A DNA stretch of 64,000 nt from Stictocephala bisonia (taxonomy: Eukaryota > Arthropoda > Insecta > Hemiptera > Membracidae). The position numbers and the translations under genes were made by a program. The stretch covers positions 62,001-126,000 of the forward strand of contig JAQJVL010000201.1 in the NCBI GenBank assembly GCA_035578905.1. Reading direction: 5' to 3'. Below, piece by piece: positions 1 through 13,559 of this stretch (position 1 is the first letter of the stretch; every line of letters starts with the position of its first letter). The notes beneath the pieces are model-generated. The model was not told where the DNA came from, did no database searches, and saw only the letters and a program-made list of their open reading frames with translations.

Positions 1-1777
1 TTTCGTTTCAAATCGAAAAAGAGTCGAGGGAATTTCTGAAAATTGAAATTTACTATATGTCAGTATCAAGCTGATAAACAGAGGAAGTTTTCCCAAAAGA
101 TTTGAAGGTTACACATCCATCTGTCTTTGAGAAACATCAGGTTGAAGTTGAGCCGCGGGCCCGGCCTACGCCCGGCCAGCGCTCGACGCCCCGCGTCGTG
201 GAGCCGATCAAGTCCTTCTCGTGTGCAGGTTGATGTTCTGAGATTTTTTAGGGATCTGCAGATCTGATCAACAATATCTGACTTCTTTTTCGATGTTTCT
301 TGATCTTGAGCATTAAAAATCGCGCATTCACTGATCTATTATGAAAATAAAATAATAAAAAATTATAATCAGCGAAATTCCCTCCCGATTGTAATTTTGA
401 GAAAGAATCATGAAATATTGTGCAGGTGTATAAAAATGTATAATTGGCTATCTTTGCGATAAATGGAAATTCATCACTTTTAAAATTTATTCTTTCGCGC
501 CAGAACGTCCGAGCGGTGGACGAACGTGTTTGATCTTGCATGTTAACGTCGCGACAATTCACTTTGCTGATTGTGTTTGTTCTGTGTTCTACCGCGATAC
601 AAAACGTATGTGTTTTCGGGGTAAAACATTCAGCTTATTGTGATTTATCGAACATTGCTAGTTATTCAGGGTTTTATTAATATTAAAAATGTCCAAAGGC
701 AACCAGAAGCGCAAAACATCAGTATACATGCCAGATGATTCAACTCCCGATAAAAGACCGAACGTTTATGTACCGGCAAGTACTTTCGACTGGATTAATC
801 GTTGTTTTATATGCAGAAAAATACGAAATAAGAAGAAAAAAGAGATTCGTAAGGTGAAAAATGACAAGAGTAATATTAAAGAAAAAGTGGTCGCCGCATC
901 TAAGTTGAAAAATGACTTGGAGGTTAGGGATTTATTAGAATCAATAGATGAACTCCACAAAGTTGGTGCTTGGTACCATCATCAGTGTTATGTGAATTAC
1001 ACTAGTAAAAATGTGCTTGAGAGTGTGAAAAACCCTAAGAAAGAAGATTTTGACATCAAAAGTAGTGTTTGCGCTGTATATGATAGACATAGTAAAAAAA
1101 TCGAAGCCCTTCTTTACACCCAGCCCAATATTTCGTCAATCAGTCTCGTTATTCTGGTTATTCCTCATAAAAAAAATTTTTCTGATTTTTTTTTTTTTTT
1201 TAGGAGATTTATTTCAAAACTAAATATTGGTTTCGGGCTACAGCTGTTCAATACATAATTTAAGTAACTTGTTAATATGTGAATTTAAAATTTCTTGAAC
1301 ATTAGATACTGTCCAGATACTTGTTTCCCAAAAAGTTTGTCAAGAGTGTACAATTTTATGGTTCATTCACCGATTCCATCGCTTTTTTGAATAGCCAGTA
1401 ATGACAGAGAAAAATCATGATTACACATGATAATTTGTTAGTGGGTAGTGAATATGGAACATGCCATAAATGGCATTCAGTACCGGTAAAAATTGATAGA
1501 GAAACAGACAACATTATTAAATATGTACCTGAAAAGCCGTAAAACAACAACCTGCCCACGAGAAAGACTTGATCGACTCGGCGGCGCGGGGCGTCGAGCG
1601 CTGGCCGGGCTCGTGGCTCAACTTCAACTTGATGTTTCTCAAAGACAGATGGATGTGTAACCTTCAAATATTTTGGAAAAACTTCCTCTGTTTATCAGCT
1701 TGATACTGACATATAGAAATTTCAATTTTCAGAAATTCCCTCGACTCTTTTTCGATTTGAAACAAAAGAATCGTTTC
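1..1777. mobile_element. Inverted-repeat-bounded element, left end cut by window
   Basis: The first ~236 bases recur in inverted orientation at about 1545-1777, including a GC-rich stretch (GCGCTCGACGCC-like) and the flanking AAATCGAAAAAGAGTCGAGGGAA-type sequence. The match is imperfect but runs the whole length and still holds at base 1, so the left arm continues outside the window. About 1.3 kb lies between the arms, including the ORF at 689-1258. Long inverted arms around one small ORF suggest a DNA transposon or foldback element. No target duplication can be read because the left end is missing. The superfamily is unknown to me. Confidence 0.6.
689..1258 (+). CDS. Small Cys/His protein of unknown function in an inverted-repeat element
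   Basis: An open frame of 189 codons begins at ATG 689, after an AT-rich leader. The first ~145 residues look protein-like. A basic, Ser/Thr-rich N-terminus is followed by C39-x2-C42, a very Lys-rich stretch (residues ~43-75), an acidic helix-like segment (DLLESIDELH) and W95-Y96-H97-H98-x-C100. The spacing C-x2-C ... H-x2-C suggests one zinc-binding site. From about residue 150 the frame runs through a poly-T tract (near 1187-1203) and is probably no longer coding, so an exon end or frameshift may lie there. It sits between the inverted arms at 1-236 and 1545-1777 and is probably element-encoded. I do not recognise the family. An intact transposase core is not visible. Confidence 0.4.
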   Translation: MSKGNQKRKTSVYMPDDSTPDKRPNVYVPASTFDWINRCFICRKIRNKKKKEIRKVKNDKSNIKEKVVAASKLKNDLEVRDLLESIDELHKVGAWYHHQCYVNYTSKNVLESVKNPKKEDFDIKSSVCAVYDRHSKKIEALLYTQPNISSISLVILVIPHKKNFSDFFFFFRRFISKLNIGFGLQLFNT

Positions 1778-1869
1778 ACCACTATTACAGGGGTCTTGCT
1801 GGAATATTTCCAGAAATACAAGTTGCAGAAAAATTTCATTCATGCTCATATAAAGGGGAGACATCACTG

Positions 1870-2260
1870 AAAAATTATATGAAAGAATTATCCAGATCGG
1901 TCAATTAGGGAAGAAATGAGAGAGAGATAAAGTTTAAAAGTCGAAAAAACGAAACAGCGCAAAAAAGGCACATTTTCCCCGAAATAACAGTTTTCCCCCA
2001 CTCCAATCGAAAAATGACAGAGGAAGAAATTGTGCCGTTTTTTGTGACGAATATTTTGATACCAAATTTACCCTGTAACCAAGCAGTTAGGGGTTTCTCG
2101 TTATCTAGAGCACTTTTCGGGGGTACGCCGCTCGCCTATTACAGCTGATCCCTTCAACTTTTTCAACTGTGTTACAACTTTGATTGTGATCGAACTGAGA
2201 ACCTTTAGCTTATGAAGCTGAGATTTAACCAACTAATGACATTTGAATTTTAAAATTGTG
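1870..2260. repeat. No gene; includes a tRNA-like SINE fragment (about 2105-2240, minus strand)
   Basis: No coding signal is seen. On the minus strand, about 2240-2105 reads like a tRNA-derived SINE head: an A-box-like TTAGTTGGTTAAATC is followed about 30 bases later by a B-box-like TTCTCAGTTCGATCAC. A closely similar copy lies at 33690-33810, also in minus orientation. Repetition at two loci supports a dispersed element. The boxes are degenerate, so it is not a functional tRNA gene. Confidence 0.45.
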
Positions 2261-2906
2261 TATGAGTTTTAGTAATTTTTATCCTAGTTAAAACAAAAAA
2301 AGTACTAACTAGTTTTCACTGTACATAGAATTTACACAGTTATTACATAAAAACACATTAATGTATCACATTTATAATGAATTATTTGGTCATGTTATAA
2401 TCCTTAAAATAATTACAGTTACAATACAATATTTTCATATGTGTAAGTAAATGCAGTGATGTTAAATTTATTTAAATCAATTTAAAATGACATTAAATTT
2501 AAATTGATTTAATCAATACAAAATATCTGCCTTTACTTACACATATGAAATTATTGTAACTATGTATCAACATTCCTATCAACCAAGTATTAAAATATAA
2601 ATGAATGTATTGTAACTATAAATGTCATAAGGATTACAACAGACCAAGTAATTAATTTTACAGCCTCTAGAAGCCAAGAAAACAATGTTTCAGGAAATTG
2701 ATATAAACTTATTTTTTTAAGTAAATATTCTAAAATTTATAAAACTTATAAAAAACATTCCTATCAACCAAGTATTAAAATATAAATACGATACATTTAC
2801 GTGTTTTTAAGTAATAATGGTGTACATTTTATGTACAGTGAAAACTAGTTAGAATTCCATTACTTTTTTTGTTCTGACTAGGATAAAAATTATTAAAACT
2901 CATAAT
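2261..2906. repeat. Palindromic (foldback/MITE-like) repeat
   Basis: The left arm starts TATGAGTTTTAGTAATTTTT and the right arm ends with its near complement (AAAAATTATTAAAACTCATA). The arms also share GTTTTCACTGTACAT, GGTCATGTTATAATCC and CATATGTGTAAGTAAA in mirror order. The centre is near 2495, within a second AT-rich palindrome (about 2438-2548). The right arm is longer and carries an internal direct duplication of AACATTCCTATCAACCAAGT (2571 and 2754). No ORF is present. It looks like a non-autonomous foldback element that has rearranged internally. Confidence 0.65.
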
Positions 2907-2989
2907 AAAACTTTAAAATACATATGTGATAATATACAATTAAATGAGGAAAACAATGGTGTGATTAGATTTTTTGTAGGTTTCTTAGT

Positions 2990-3056
2990 TCCTTAGAAGA
3001 CTGCCTTCAAAATCGGGGGGGGGGGGGGGGTGCACATAATTTCTGCGCCAACAGTA
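2990..3056. repeat. Poly-G run next to a solo foldback terminus
   Basis: A run of about 14 G is followed by CATAATTTCTGCGCCAACAGTA (3034-3055). This differs by only two bases from the right terminus of the 1258-bp foldback at 8120-9377 (CATAATTTCTGCGCGGACAGTA). It is probably a remnant end of a second copy of that family. Confidence 0.5.
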
Positions 3057-3418
3057 TAGACTACTGTAGACTAGTATTTAGACAATACTAGAAGCATTGT
3101 AAATATTCAACACATTAATACTCATAAATAATAAGTCTTCATTATAGAATAAATGCTTTTGTAAAATTAAATGGTTGGTTTTCTTTAAAATATTTAGTAT
3201 CTTTATCTTAATAAAAACAAAATTGTAACTGTACATTTCAATTTAAACTACAAGAGTTTGAAAAAAGTGGATTCTCAACCAGTTGAAGATATTCTGCCTC
3301 AGTCTTTTTAAGGTAACGTCTGATACTTCATTAGGTTCTTTTGAAAACAATTTACAGCTAAATTGAATAAAACTTTTTGTTTGATTTTAGAACTTAGACT
3401 TAAGCGGACGGTGTCATA

Positions 3419-3632
3419 ACTGGAATCTAAATTTTCTGGTGACAACCACGTCAAGGTACTATCTACAGTATTTACAAGATAACCAGACGTTTCGCCCATA
3501 CTGTGATGTGGCATCTAGAGAAGGTTCTAGAGAAACTACAGGATGCCACATCACAGTATGGACGTACGTCTGGTTATCCTGTAAATATTGTAGGTTGTCA
3601 CCGGAAAATGTAGATTCTAGTTTTTGTTTGAT
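3419..3632. repeat. Short palindromic repeat, ~214 bp
   Basis: The arms pair from CTGGAATCTA / TAGATTCTAG at the outside to GATGTGGCATC / GATGCCACATC inside, around a short centre near 3525. Mismatches are scattered. One arm recurs at about 7594-7692 (GTCACATCACAGCATGG ... CTGGTTATCTTGTAAATAATGTAG), so it is a dispersed family. No ORF. Confidence 0.65.
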
Positions 3633-3639
3633 TCTTAAT

Positions 3640-6554
<2,915 letters not shown>

Positions 6555-6683
6555 CTGAATTAGAACATTCTGACCATATCGATGAACAGCAGCCTTCATG
6601 AACTCATCGATGAAGTCATCATATTCTTGGCCAGTAACTCGTTTCTGCCTCAGGCCAATGTACAAGGGATCTTCTAACAATTG
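6555..6683 (-). CDS. NADP-dependent malic enzyme, linker exon
   Basis: A 129-bp (43-codon) phase-0 exon bounded by acceptor TTTTTCTCAG above 6683 and donor CAG|GTAATG at 6555/6554. It encodes [18 protein letters not shown], then [12 protein letters not shown] and ends RYGQNVLIQ. This is the conserved segment between the first nucleotide loop and the FEDF metal site in animal malic enzymes, and it joins in frame to both neighbouring exons. Codons are intact. It is separated from the preceding exon by an 11-kb intron full of transposons. Confidence 0.95.
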
Positions 6684-6774
6684 CTGAGAAAAATATTAAA
6701 AATAAGCTTTAATTTCAAACATTAAATAACTTAATAATACAGAGTAAGTAAAACTATAGACAATAGACAGTCAC

Positions 6775-7040
6775 TTTATTTACATAATCGTCAAGATTAG
6801 CAAACACTCGGTGGCCCTGATTCTTCTTAGTGCAATGAGAGCAGAGCTCAGCCTGGACAAAGTTTGTTGACATAACTGTTCCAGGTCAGATTTTGATCGA
6901 AGATCACGCCTAAATGCTTGTTCTCTTCTACTCTCTCCAAGTCTGGAGGTCCTGAGATGCCATCTTTGAGTCTGCCCAATGCAAGGAATTTTGTTGAAAA
7001 CGAGATCATTTCCCATACAGTACTGTTCAGCCACACTTAC
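6775..7040 (-). pseudogene. LINE reverse transcriptase C-terminal fragment
   Basis: Two overlapping frames on the minus strand together give FLALGRLKDGI, ENKHLGVIFDQNLTWNSYVNKL and then LSSALIALRRI. The block LGVxxDxxLTWxxHIxxL...LSSALxALRRL is typical of the thumb region just after the YxDD active site of insect non-LTR reverse transcriptases (Jockey/CR1/RTE-like). A frameshift at about 6850 separates the parts, and nothing upstream or downstream is conserved. It is a short dead insertion close to the malic enzyme splice acceptor. Confidence 0.65.
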
Positions 7041-8119
7041 TGAGATAAAGGTGTTGATCTCAAAAAGCTATAATGAATAGCGCTTTCAAAGTAAAGTTTA
7101 ATACAATATATTATAGGACTTCTGTATGGATAAATTAAAATAACAGTCAGATGTTAGAAAATATGTTAATGAATAACTAACTACAGCTTTGTCTATTTCA
7201 TCGACTAATTAACTCTGAATTACAAAGAATTAAATTATGGAATATGTTTAAAATAAAATTACAAGATGTTTTAAGAGAAGCCCTTATCTCATTCATTTTA
7301 AGAATTCATTTGGAACATACACAAAAAATCTTAGTATAAGTTTAAATAATATAAGTGAATCAAAATTCAAATATTACTCTACAAATGATTACAAATCTAT
7401 GTGATATTGATTTTATTCAATAGTGAAAAGTTTTAAACTATAAATAATTAATAAATTGTAAATAAAATTGGTACAACTGTGACGAAAATGTGAATAATGT
7501 TTTAATGGAGATAGTATTGATTTTATTTAAAAACTACAAATTACGCAAAATTTCTATTTACAAATAATTTTGAATAGAGAGAGTTACCACTGAGGATGTC
7601 ACATCACAGCATGGGCAAAACATCTGGTTATCTTGTAAATAATGTAGATATAGCACCTTGAGGCTGTCCGGTAAATATAGATTCTACTTTCCTTATCAAT
7701 GTTTGTAACTCAACTCATAGCAAGGCTTGACAGCATCCTATCACACATCTGTATGTAGAAAGAGTTTTGTTTATAGTATTTTACTCATTCCATATATTAG
7801 GGTCTGTAATTTTTAGAATGTAATACATTCAATTTTGTATTTGATACTTTATTTCACTTTTACTATCAATGTGATAATGCAAAATAAATATCATTTTCAT
7901 GTTCAACACTTTTTTATATGTTTAAATCACATTAATGTGTTTAGAAATTGAAAAAATATTTCATAATATTATTCACTTTTGAGACCATGAGTGTATTATT
8001 CTTGTAAATTTATAAATAAACTCATCAATTTCAAACTAAATAACTTTGAAATATACATTAAGTCCGGTTATTGAATATCCAGACTTCACTTCAGAGTGCT
8101 CCTTTAACAAAAGCTGAAC
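7041..8119. other. Intronic stretch; one dispersed repeat copy (7594-7692)
   Basis: No gene seen. About 7594-7692 is a diverged copy of one arm of the palindrome at 3419-3632 (shared CACATCACAG.ATGG, CTGGTTATC.TGTAAAT, ATAGATTCTA). The remainder is AT-rich, unassigned intron of the malic enzyme gene. Confidence 0.55.
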
Positions 8120-9377
8120 TACTGTCCGCGCAGAAATTATGGATACTCGAGTTCACGATACCATATCTCCGAAACGGTCCGTTCGATTTTAACGAAAGAC
8201 CTATCAAATTAAAGGAAATATTGTCAATTTTTATACTACGAAGTTTCGATTTTTTACGTAGCTTTTTATAATTTATAAGACGGAAAAAGTGGAAAATATC
8301 GGCATTTTTCACAATCTTTTTGGAAATCTCAACTTAAGGCAATTATTACAAAATATCTATTAAACGTATCAGCTTCAAATTTTAATAGCTTATATGAAGC
8401 TTACTTACAAACACTTTTGTAGAGTTTCATAATTTTAACGTTATTATTTTTTACGTTCTTGTAAATTTTGTAAACCTTTGTTAACTTTGTTATCTTGGGT
8501 TTAAAATTCCTGCTCAAAACAGTGTTTTGACTATCAATTGATTGTATGAACGAAAAATATAGTTTCTACAGAATATGATGTAATAGTGATTTGTGATGAA
8601 TTTATATTTGTTAAACGTTTTTATTCCCGCGCGAGGGGCTGGTACGCAGGGAAACGCGCCGGGGATGGCTCGGGTTCTCCCACAAAACGAGTGCGATGTT
8701 GCCGTTCGGTGCACACAGAGGTTAATGACAGGGTGAAGTTTGCTAGTTTAAGGGAAGGTTGGTCTGAGTCACCAACCCGTTCTATAGCATTCCGGCAACA
8801 TCGCACTCGTTTTGTGGGAGAACCCGAGCCATCCCCGGCGCGTTTCCCTGCGTACCAGCCCCTCGCGCGGGAATAAAAACGTTTAACAAATATAAATTCA
8901 TCACAAATCACTATTACATCATATTCTGTAGACACTATATTTTTCGTTCATACAATCAATTGATAGTCAAAACACTGTTTTGAGCGGGAATTTTAAACCC
9001 AAGATAACAAAGTTAACAAAGGTTTACAAAATTTACAAGAACATAAAAAATAATAACGTTAAAATTATGAAACTCTACAAAAGTGTTTGTAAGTAACCTT
9101 CATATAAGCTATTAAAATTTGAAGCTGATACGTTTAATAGATATTTTGTAATAATTGCCTTAAGTTGAGATTTCCAAAAAGATTGTGAAAAATGCCGATA
9201 TTTTCCACTTTTTCCGTCTTATAAATTATAAAAAGCTACGTAAAAAATCGAAACTTCGTAGTATAAAAATTGACAATATTTCCTTTAATTTGATAGGTCT
9301 TTCGTTAAAATCGAATGGACCGTTTCGGAGATATGGTATCGTGAACTCGAGTATCCATAATTTCTGCGCGGACAGTA
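8120..9377. mobile_element. 1258-bp foldback element with 585-bp inverted arms, TA-flanked
   Basis: The left arm (8120-8704) and right arm (8793-9377) are inverted copies of equal length with very few mismatches, around an 88-bp unpaired centre. The termini read TA-CTGTCCGCGCAGAAATTATG and its complement CATAATTTCTGCGCGGACAG-TA. TA at both ends suggests a TA target duplication, as in the Tc1/mariner/pogo superfamily. The inner arm ends are GC-rich (CGCGAGGGGCTGGTACGCAG). The small ORFs (73-104 codons) appear on both strands as mirror copies and show no transposase motif, so the element is probably non-autonomous. The near identity of the arms implies a young insertion or arm conversion. It lies in a malic enzyme intron. 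Confidence 0.85.
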
Positions 9378-9465
9378 AGAGAGGTTCAAAATACTATGAC
9401 CAATGACGTGATGATATTAGCCAGCCGCAACCATAGCCAAGCCTTAAAACCTTGCATTGTTGTCA

Positions 9466-9865
9466 CATTTCAGTAGTTCTTTATCTGCACCTTTCCGACA
9501 ACTTACTTGTTTGAAAATGTTAAATTGTGTGCGAGTTAAGATTTCAACATCATAGATTTTCACATTGTTTATATTGTCTTAAAAAAGCTAATTTATTTTA
9601 CAAGTTTAATTTTGTTCGTTTATTTACGTATGTCAATCACTCAGTCGGTCACTGTTATTTTTTGTCACATTTCAGTTCTTTATCTGTACCTTTTCGACAA
9701 CTTACTTGTTTGAAAATGTTAAACTGTGTGCTAGTTTTTTCATAGATTTTCATATTGTTTATATTGTCTTAAAAAAGCCAATTTATTTTACAGGTTAAAT
9801 TTTTTCATTTATTTACTTACATTAATTAATCAGTCTGCCATTATTCTTATTAATTTTTGTGCGTG
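9466..9865. repeat. Tandem duplication, two ~200-bp units
   Basis: The block from CACATTTCAG.AGTTCTTTATCTG through CGACAACTTACTTGTTTGAAAATG to CAGTC.G.CA.TGTTAT is present twice, at about 9466-9666 and 9668-9860, with scattered differences. The copies are adjacent, so this is a local duplication. No ORF of note. Confidence 0.7.
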
Positions 9866-10685
9866 CCTTAATTAGATCTCACTTCATTCTAACACAACTA
9901 TTACTTTTTTCTTGATTACAAATATTATACTTAAAATTATTTAATTTAAGTGTTCAATAGTATATTCATTCATATTTATCTTTTATTAATTAATGTTCAA
10001 ATCACTTAAAGGCCTACCTACGGCCTACTACACCTATCGTGACGCTTAGAGGTTATGTATTTGAGGTGATTCCATAATATCATTAAACAAGATTTAAACT
10101 GAGAGGAATTTAAATACTTTAAATAATAATTTTATATCAAATTATTTGTATTGATTTCAAGCCTAGTTTAAAAATACAAACCATCCGCATTAAAAACAAG
10201 AGAATTACAGTTTTGTAGGTTAACAAAAATCAAAAACATCTTGTAGTGTTTTTTAAATTACTTTTATGGAATTTTTGGTCCAGAACTTGTACAGATAAGT
10301 AAATCTTACTTAAACACATCTTAAGTTGAAATTAACAGTGAACGAAATTAAATTAGTTACATTAAACTGTATTAAGTTATGTCAACTAAATATTTAAAAA
10401 TTCAACAATTTTAGCAGACAAAAAAGTAAAATATACAGTTATATTCAATCCACCTATTACAATAAAATATTTAAAAAGTAAAATACTACATATTAATAAA
10501 AAAGAAATAACTTACAACATTATAACTATCCTATTTTTATAGGAATATCCTTATAAAATATAAGATAATTTATGTTTACACATATTACACATTGCTAAAT
10601 TATCACCTGATGGTGTGAAGAAGGTCCAAAGAGGTCTTCTTTGTGACCTACTCATAATGGCTGAGCGAGATCACAATAAATAATT
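9866..10685. other. Intronic AT-rich stretch, nothing recognised
   Basis: AT-rich sequence between the tandem duplication and the piggyBac insertion. No coding frame, repeat partner or RNA signal was identified. Confidence 0.5.
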
Positions 10686-11052
10686 TTAACACTTATACCG
10701 TAACATCGGTCAAATTGACCGATAAGGATTTTCGCCGTTTTATATTGGCAACACCGCTTGACCACGGAGTTTGCGGCTCGAGGTACCTTCCTCCCCTCTC
10801 CCTCCCTATCACCTGCCGCGAAACCGGTTAGTTCTGCTGACATCTTCTACCGCACATGCTTTTCAAATTACAGCCGGTCATATTTACCGTGTGTTACGGT
10901 TACCGTCATTTATTGAGTCAGTCAATTTTACCGTGTGTTACGGATAAGTACTTGTTTCGTACGTATATAGTTTTGATTGTGTATATATTAATAGTGTACA
11001 AGTAGTGTATTTAGCGTACATTTTCATTCATACTAGTTACTTTTAGTGTAAA

Positions 11053-12739
11053 TATGGATTGACCAAGTTGTAGCCAATCTCTAAGAGTAAATGATCCAGA
11101 TTTTAGTGACAGGGTTCGTTGAACATTGAACTCTGAGGACGAAGGAAATAAAACTGACAGTGATTCACCTGTAGATGACTCGGACGCCGATCCGGATTAT
11201 GTTTTACCTGATGAACGTGCTGAAGAAAACTGAGGAACTACTTCTGATGACAGTGAAGATGACGACGTCATGTTGGAAGAAGATTGTAGGCAGGTAGATA
11301 TTATAAATTCACTTCAGGGAAATCTACCTATTACACATTTTTTTCTTGAAAGCATGCCTAAAAACAAATCGGACCTCTTAATGCTTGGAAAAGTGATCCG
11401 CCAGTATGAAATGTCAGGACTCCAGCCAGGGGTGGATTGCCAGGAATCATGCAATCAATACCCAATGGGGTAAAGTTAGTACCCACCCACCCACCCATAC
11501 ATGTACAGTGGTACTGAACCACCCACCCACCCATACATGTACAGTGGTACTGAACCACCCACCCACCCATACATATACAGTGGTACTGAACCACCCACCC
11601 ACCCATACATGTACAGTGGTACTGACCCACCCGCCCGCCCTTACATGTACAGTGGTACTGACCAACCCACCTACCCATACATGTAGAGTGGTAAAGGAGC
11701 CCGATATTCCTAGCTACTATATCTTTGAAAAGATATGAAGTCCTAATAATGTGCCTAAGATTCAATGAGTCACAGACCCGACAACAAAGAAAACGAAACA
11801 ATAGAGCTGCAGCCATTTACGAGATTAAAATAAAAATAATCTCTGACAGTCAATCAGTCTATCATCCATCTGCTTACGTCTCTATAGACAAAATGTTGGT
11901 GCTCTTTAGGGGTCGCTGCGGCTTCAGAATGTACATACCTAAGAAACCAAAGAAGTATGGCATAAAGTCATGTGCTTGACTGATGCCAAAACATCTTATC
12001 TCCTAGATGCTTACATATATACGGGACAGAAAAGTGATGATGTGGGCGTGACTGTGGATGAAAAAAAACTAAGTGTTCCAACGCAATCACTAATTCGATT
12101 GTGTAAAACTGTGCAAGGGAGCAACAGAGACATAACAGCGGACAATTGGTTTTCTTCTACCGAAGGTTTAGTTGAGCTGCGTAAGAGAAACTTGACCTAT
12201 GTAGGAACCATGAAAAAAGATAAAAAAGCCATACTAGAGGAATTTCTGCCCAACAAAACAAGACCAGTTGTTTCTACCCTTTATGGTTTCAGAGAAGATA
12301 TGACTGTGATGTCATTTGTTCCAAAAAAGAACAAGCTAGTGTGTCTAATTTCTTCTATGCACAACACAGTCGAAACTAACCAAGAGAATGTTTTATAGTG
12401 TACATGAGTTTCAGAGTAAATGCCCTTATGAATCATTATGATTTCACTAAAGGCCTTGCTAATGACTTGATTGTACCTTATCTAAGGATGAGACTAGAAA
12501 ATATGCCAAACCTACCATGGGGTCTGAAAATGGACATCCAAAGTATCCTCGGAAATGACGTGCCTACCGATGTTGCTGAAGGAGTGCCTGATGACCGGTT
12601 ACAGAAAAGAAAAGCATGCCAAAAGTGTCCTTCAGGCAGTGACCGGAAAACCGTGCACAAATGCATAAAGTGCAGTTATGCAATTTGTGGACAGTGCCAG
12701 AGAAGAGTCTGCATTGACTGTGAAAAGGATTGTGTTTGA
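11053..12739 (+). pseudogene. piggyBac transposase, broken
   Basis: Coding traces begin near 11053 with an acidic N-terminal region (DSDADPDYVLPDERAE-like) interrupted by stops, then a start-like part of the core (11270-11450). A minisatellite interrupts the frame at 11484-11690. The core resumes at about 11725 with CLRFNES, HPSAYVSIDKMLVLFRGR and IPKKPKKYGIK (frame change near 11975), then LTDAKTSYLLDAYIYTG, ITADNWFSS and LTYVGTMKKDKK to 12398. The SID and ADNWF aspartates match the first two catalytic Asp of the family. The segment that normally holds the third (GVDxxD) appears deleted near 12395, where the frame passes directly to the C-terminal part. The C-terminus (about 12610-12738) is a Cys-rich finger, KCPSGSDRKTVHKCIKCSYAIC..C, typical of the family. 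Stops, frameshifts and the missing third Asp mean it is not functional. Confidence 0.92.
11484..11692 (+). repeat. 36-bp minisatellite inside the piggyBac transposase
   Basis: About six units of a 36-bp repeat, TACTGAACCACCCACCCA followed by CCCATACATGTACAGTGG. It lies between two parts of the transposase frame, flanked by GGGGTAAAGTTAG and GGTAAAGGAGCC. The unit has the same period and core (CATACATGTACAGTGGTA.TGACCCAC) as the arrays at 34805-35450, 35715-36032 and 37020-37350, so one family has spread to several loci. A period divisible by three leaves the array open in all frames. Confidence 0.9.
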
Positions 12740-13174
12740 CTCATCCAAGCTGTAAGAATAAGTAACACGAAGACTTATACTTTTTTTGGACTTTTTGGTA
12801 AATTACAACAATTGTATTCTGGAAAAATGGTATTGAAAATTTAAAAAAAATTCAAATAAATGTTTGCCAGCTAAATTGTTTCTTTTATAATTTTGTACCA
12901 CAATATTCGTATTTCTAGAGTATCATGTTTGTTTTTTCAGAAAAATTATTGAAATTTAAATAATATTTAAGAACTATGTTCAAATCATTTATTTGTCATC
13001 TTAAATGTTGCATTTATGGTTTTAGGTCTTATTCTTAACGTTTGTGCATAAAACTTAAAAAAAAGTAAAAATGATAAGAAAGGTCGATTTGACCGTTTTT
13101 ATGTCTCGTTTTGCGGAAAAAAATTATGTTACGGTATAAGTGTTAAGTTATTTAAATAAAAGCGCAGGAAAGAA

Positions 13175-13540
13175 TCAAACTGGTGGGCGAACGATCAAAC
13201 GATTGCTTTGTATGACGTGATGCGCAACTGGCGGGAAAAGGTTATACTGTTCCAATACAGCTCTGAGCTTATGAGTAGAAGAGCTGAAAGAGCGCTGGCA
13301 TAGCGGATCACTGGAATGATTAGTGAGAGCGGTTTCGTTCAGAGCTGTGATCACAGGTCGACCTGTGATTCTAAAATCATATTGAAAAAAATCACAAGTC
13401 ATGATTTCTGTTCCATCACTACTCACTAAGTGTTTTGCAGGTTCTTGATCAAGCGATATGGATGATGAAGAGATGTCAGCTGTTATGGTGGTTTTAATTT
13501 TTTTTCTACTAATTTTTGTTCTTCTTTTGCCTAAGTACAA
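13175..13540 (-). CDS. Hypothetical ORF, 121 codons, unsupported by homology
   Basis: An uninterrupted minus-strand frame starts at ATG 13540 just outside the piggyBac element. The protein is Ser/Thr-rich with a basic start (MYLGKRRTKISRKK), has no membrane segment or signal peptide, and I recognise no motif. It lies in a malic enzyme intron on the same strand. The composition is less AT-biased than its surroundings, which is the only sign of coding. It could be an exon of an unrelated transcript, part of an old mobile element, or chance. Confidence 0.2.
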   Translation of the reverse strand: MYLGKRRTKISRKKIKTTITADISSSSISLDQEPAKHLVSSDGTEIMTCDFFQYDFRITGRPVITALNETALTNHSSDPLCQRSFSSSTHKLRAVLEQYNLFPPVAHHVIQSNRLIVRPPV

Positions 13541-13559
13541 TGGAAGTTAAAAATGCTAC

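Larger units (their letters stand above)
10686..13146 (+). mobile_element. piggyBac-like DNA transposon with intact ends and TTAA duplication
   Basis: TTAA at 10686-10689 and 13143-13146 flank a 2453-bp element whose termini are a perfect 17-bp inverted repeat: CACTTATACCGTAACAT at 10690-10706 and its complement at 13126-13142. TTAA target duplication is the hallmark of the piggyBac superfamily. Just inside the left end is a palindrome, TCGGTCAAATTGACCGA; a related TCGATTTGACCG lies near the right end. ACCGTGTGTTACGG is repeated near 10890 and 10933. The interior holds a broken piggyBac transposase on the plus strand and a 36-bp minisatellite. The element is dead for self-mobilisation but keeps the ends that a transposase would recognise. 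Confidence 0.93.

Noticed and set aside
8514..8935. Mirror-image ORFs in the 8-9 kb foldback as genes
   Set aside because: The same peptides appear on both strands because the arms are inverted copies; no transposase motif is present.
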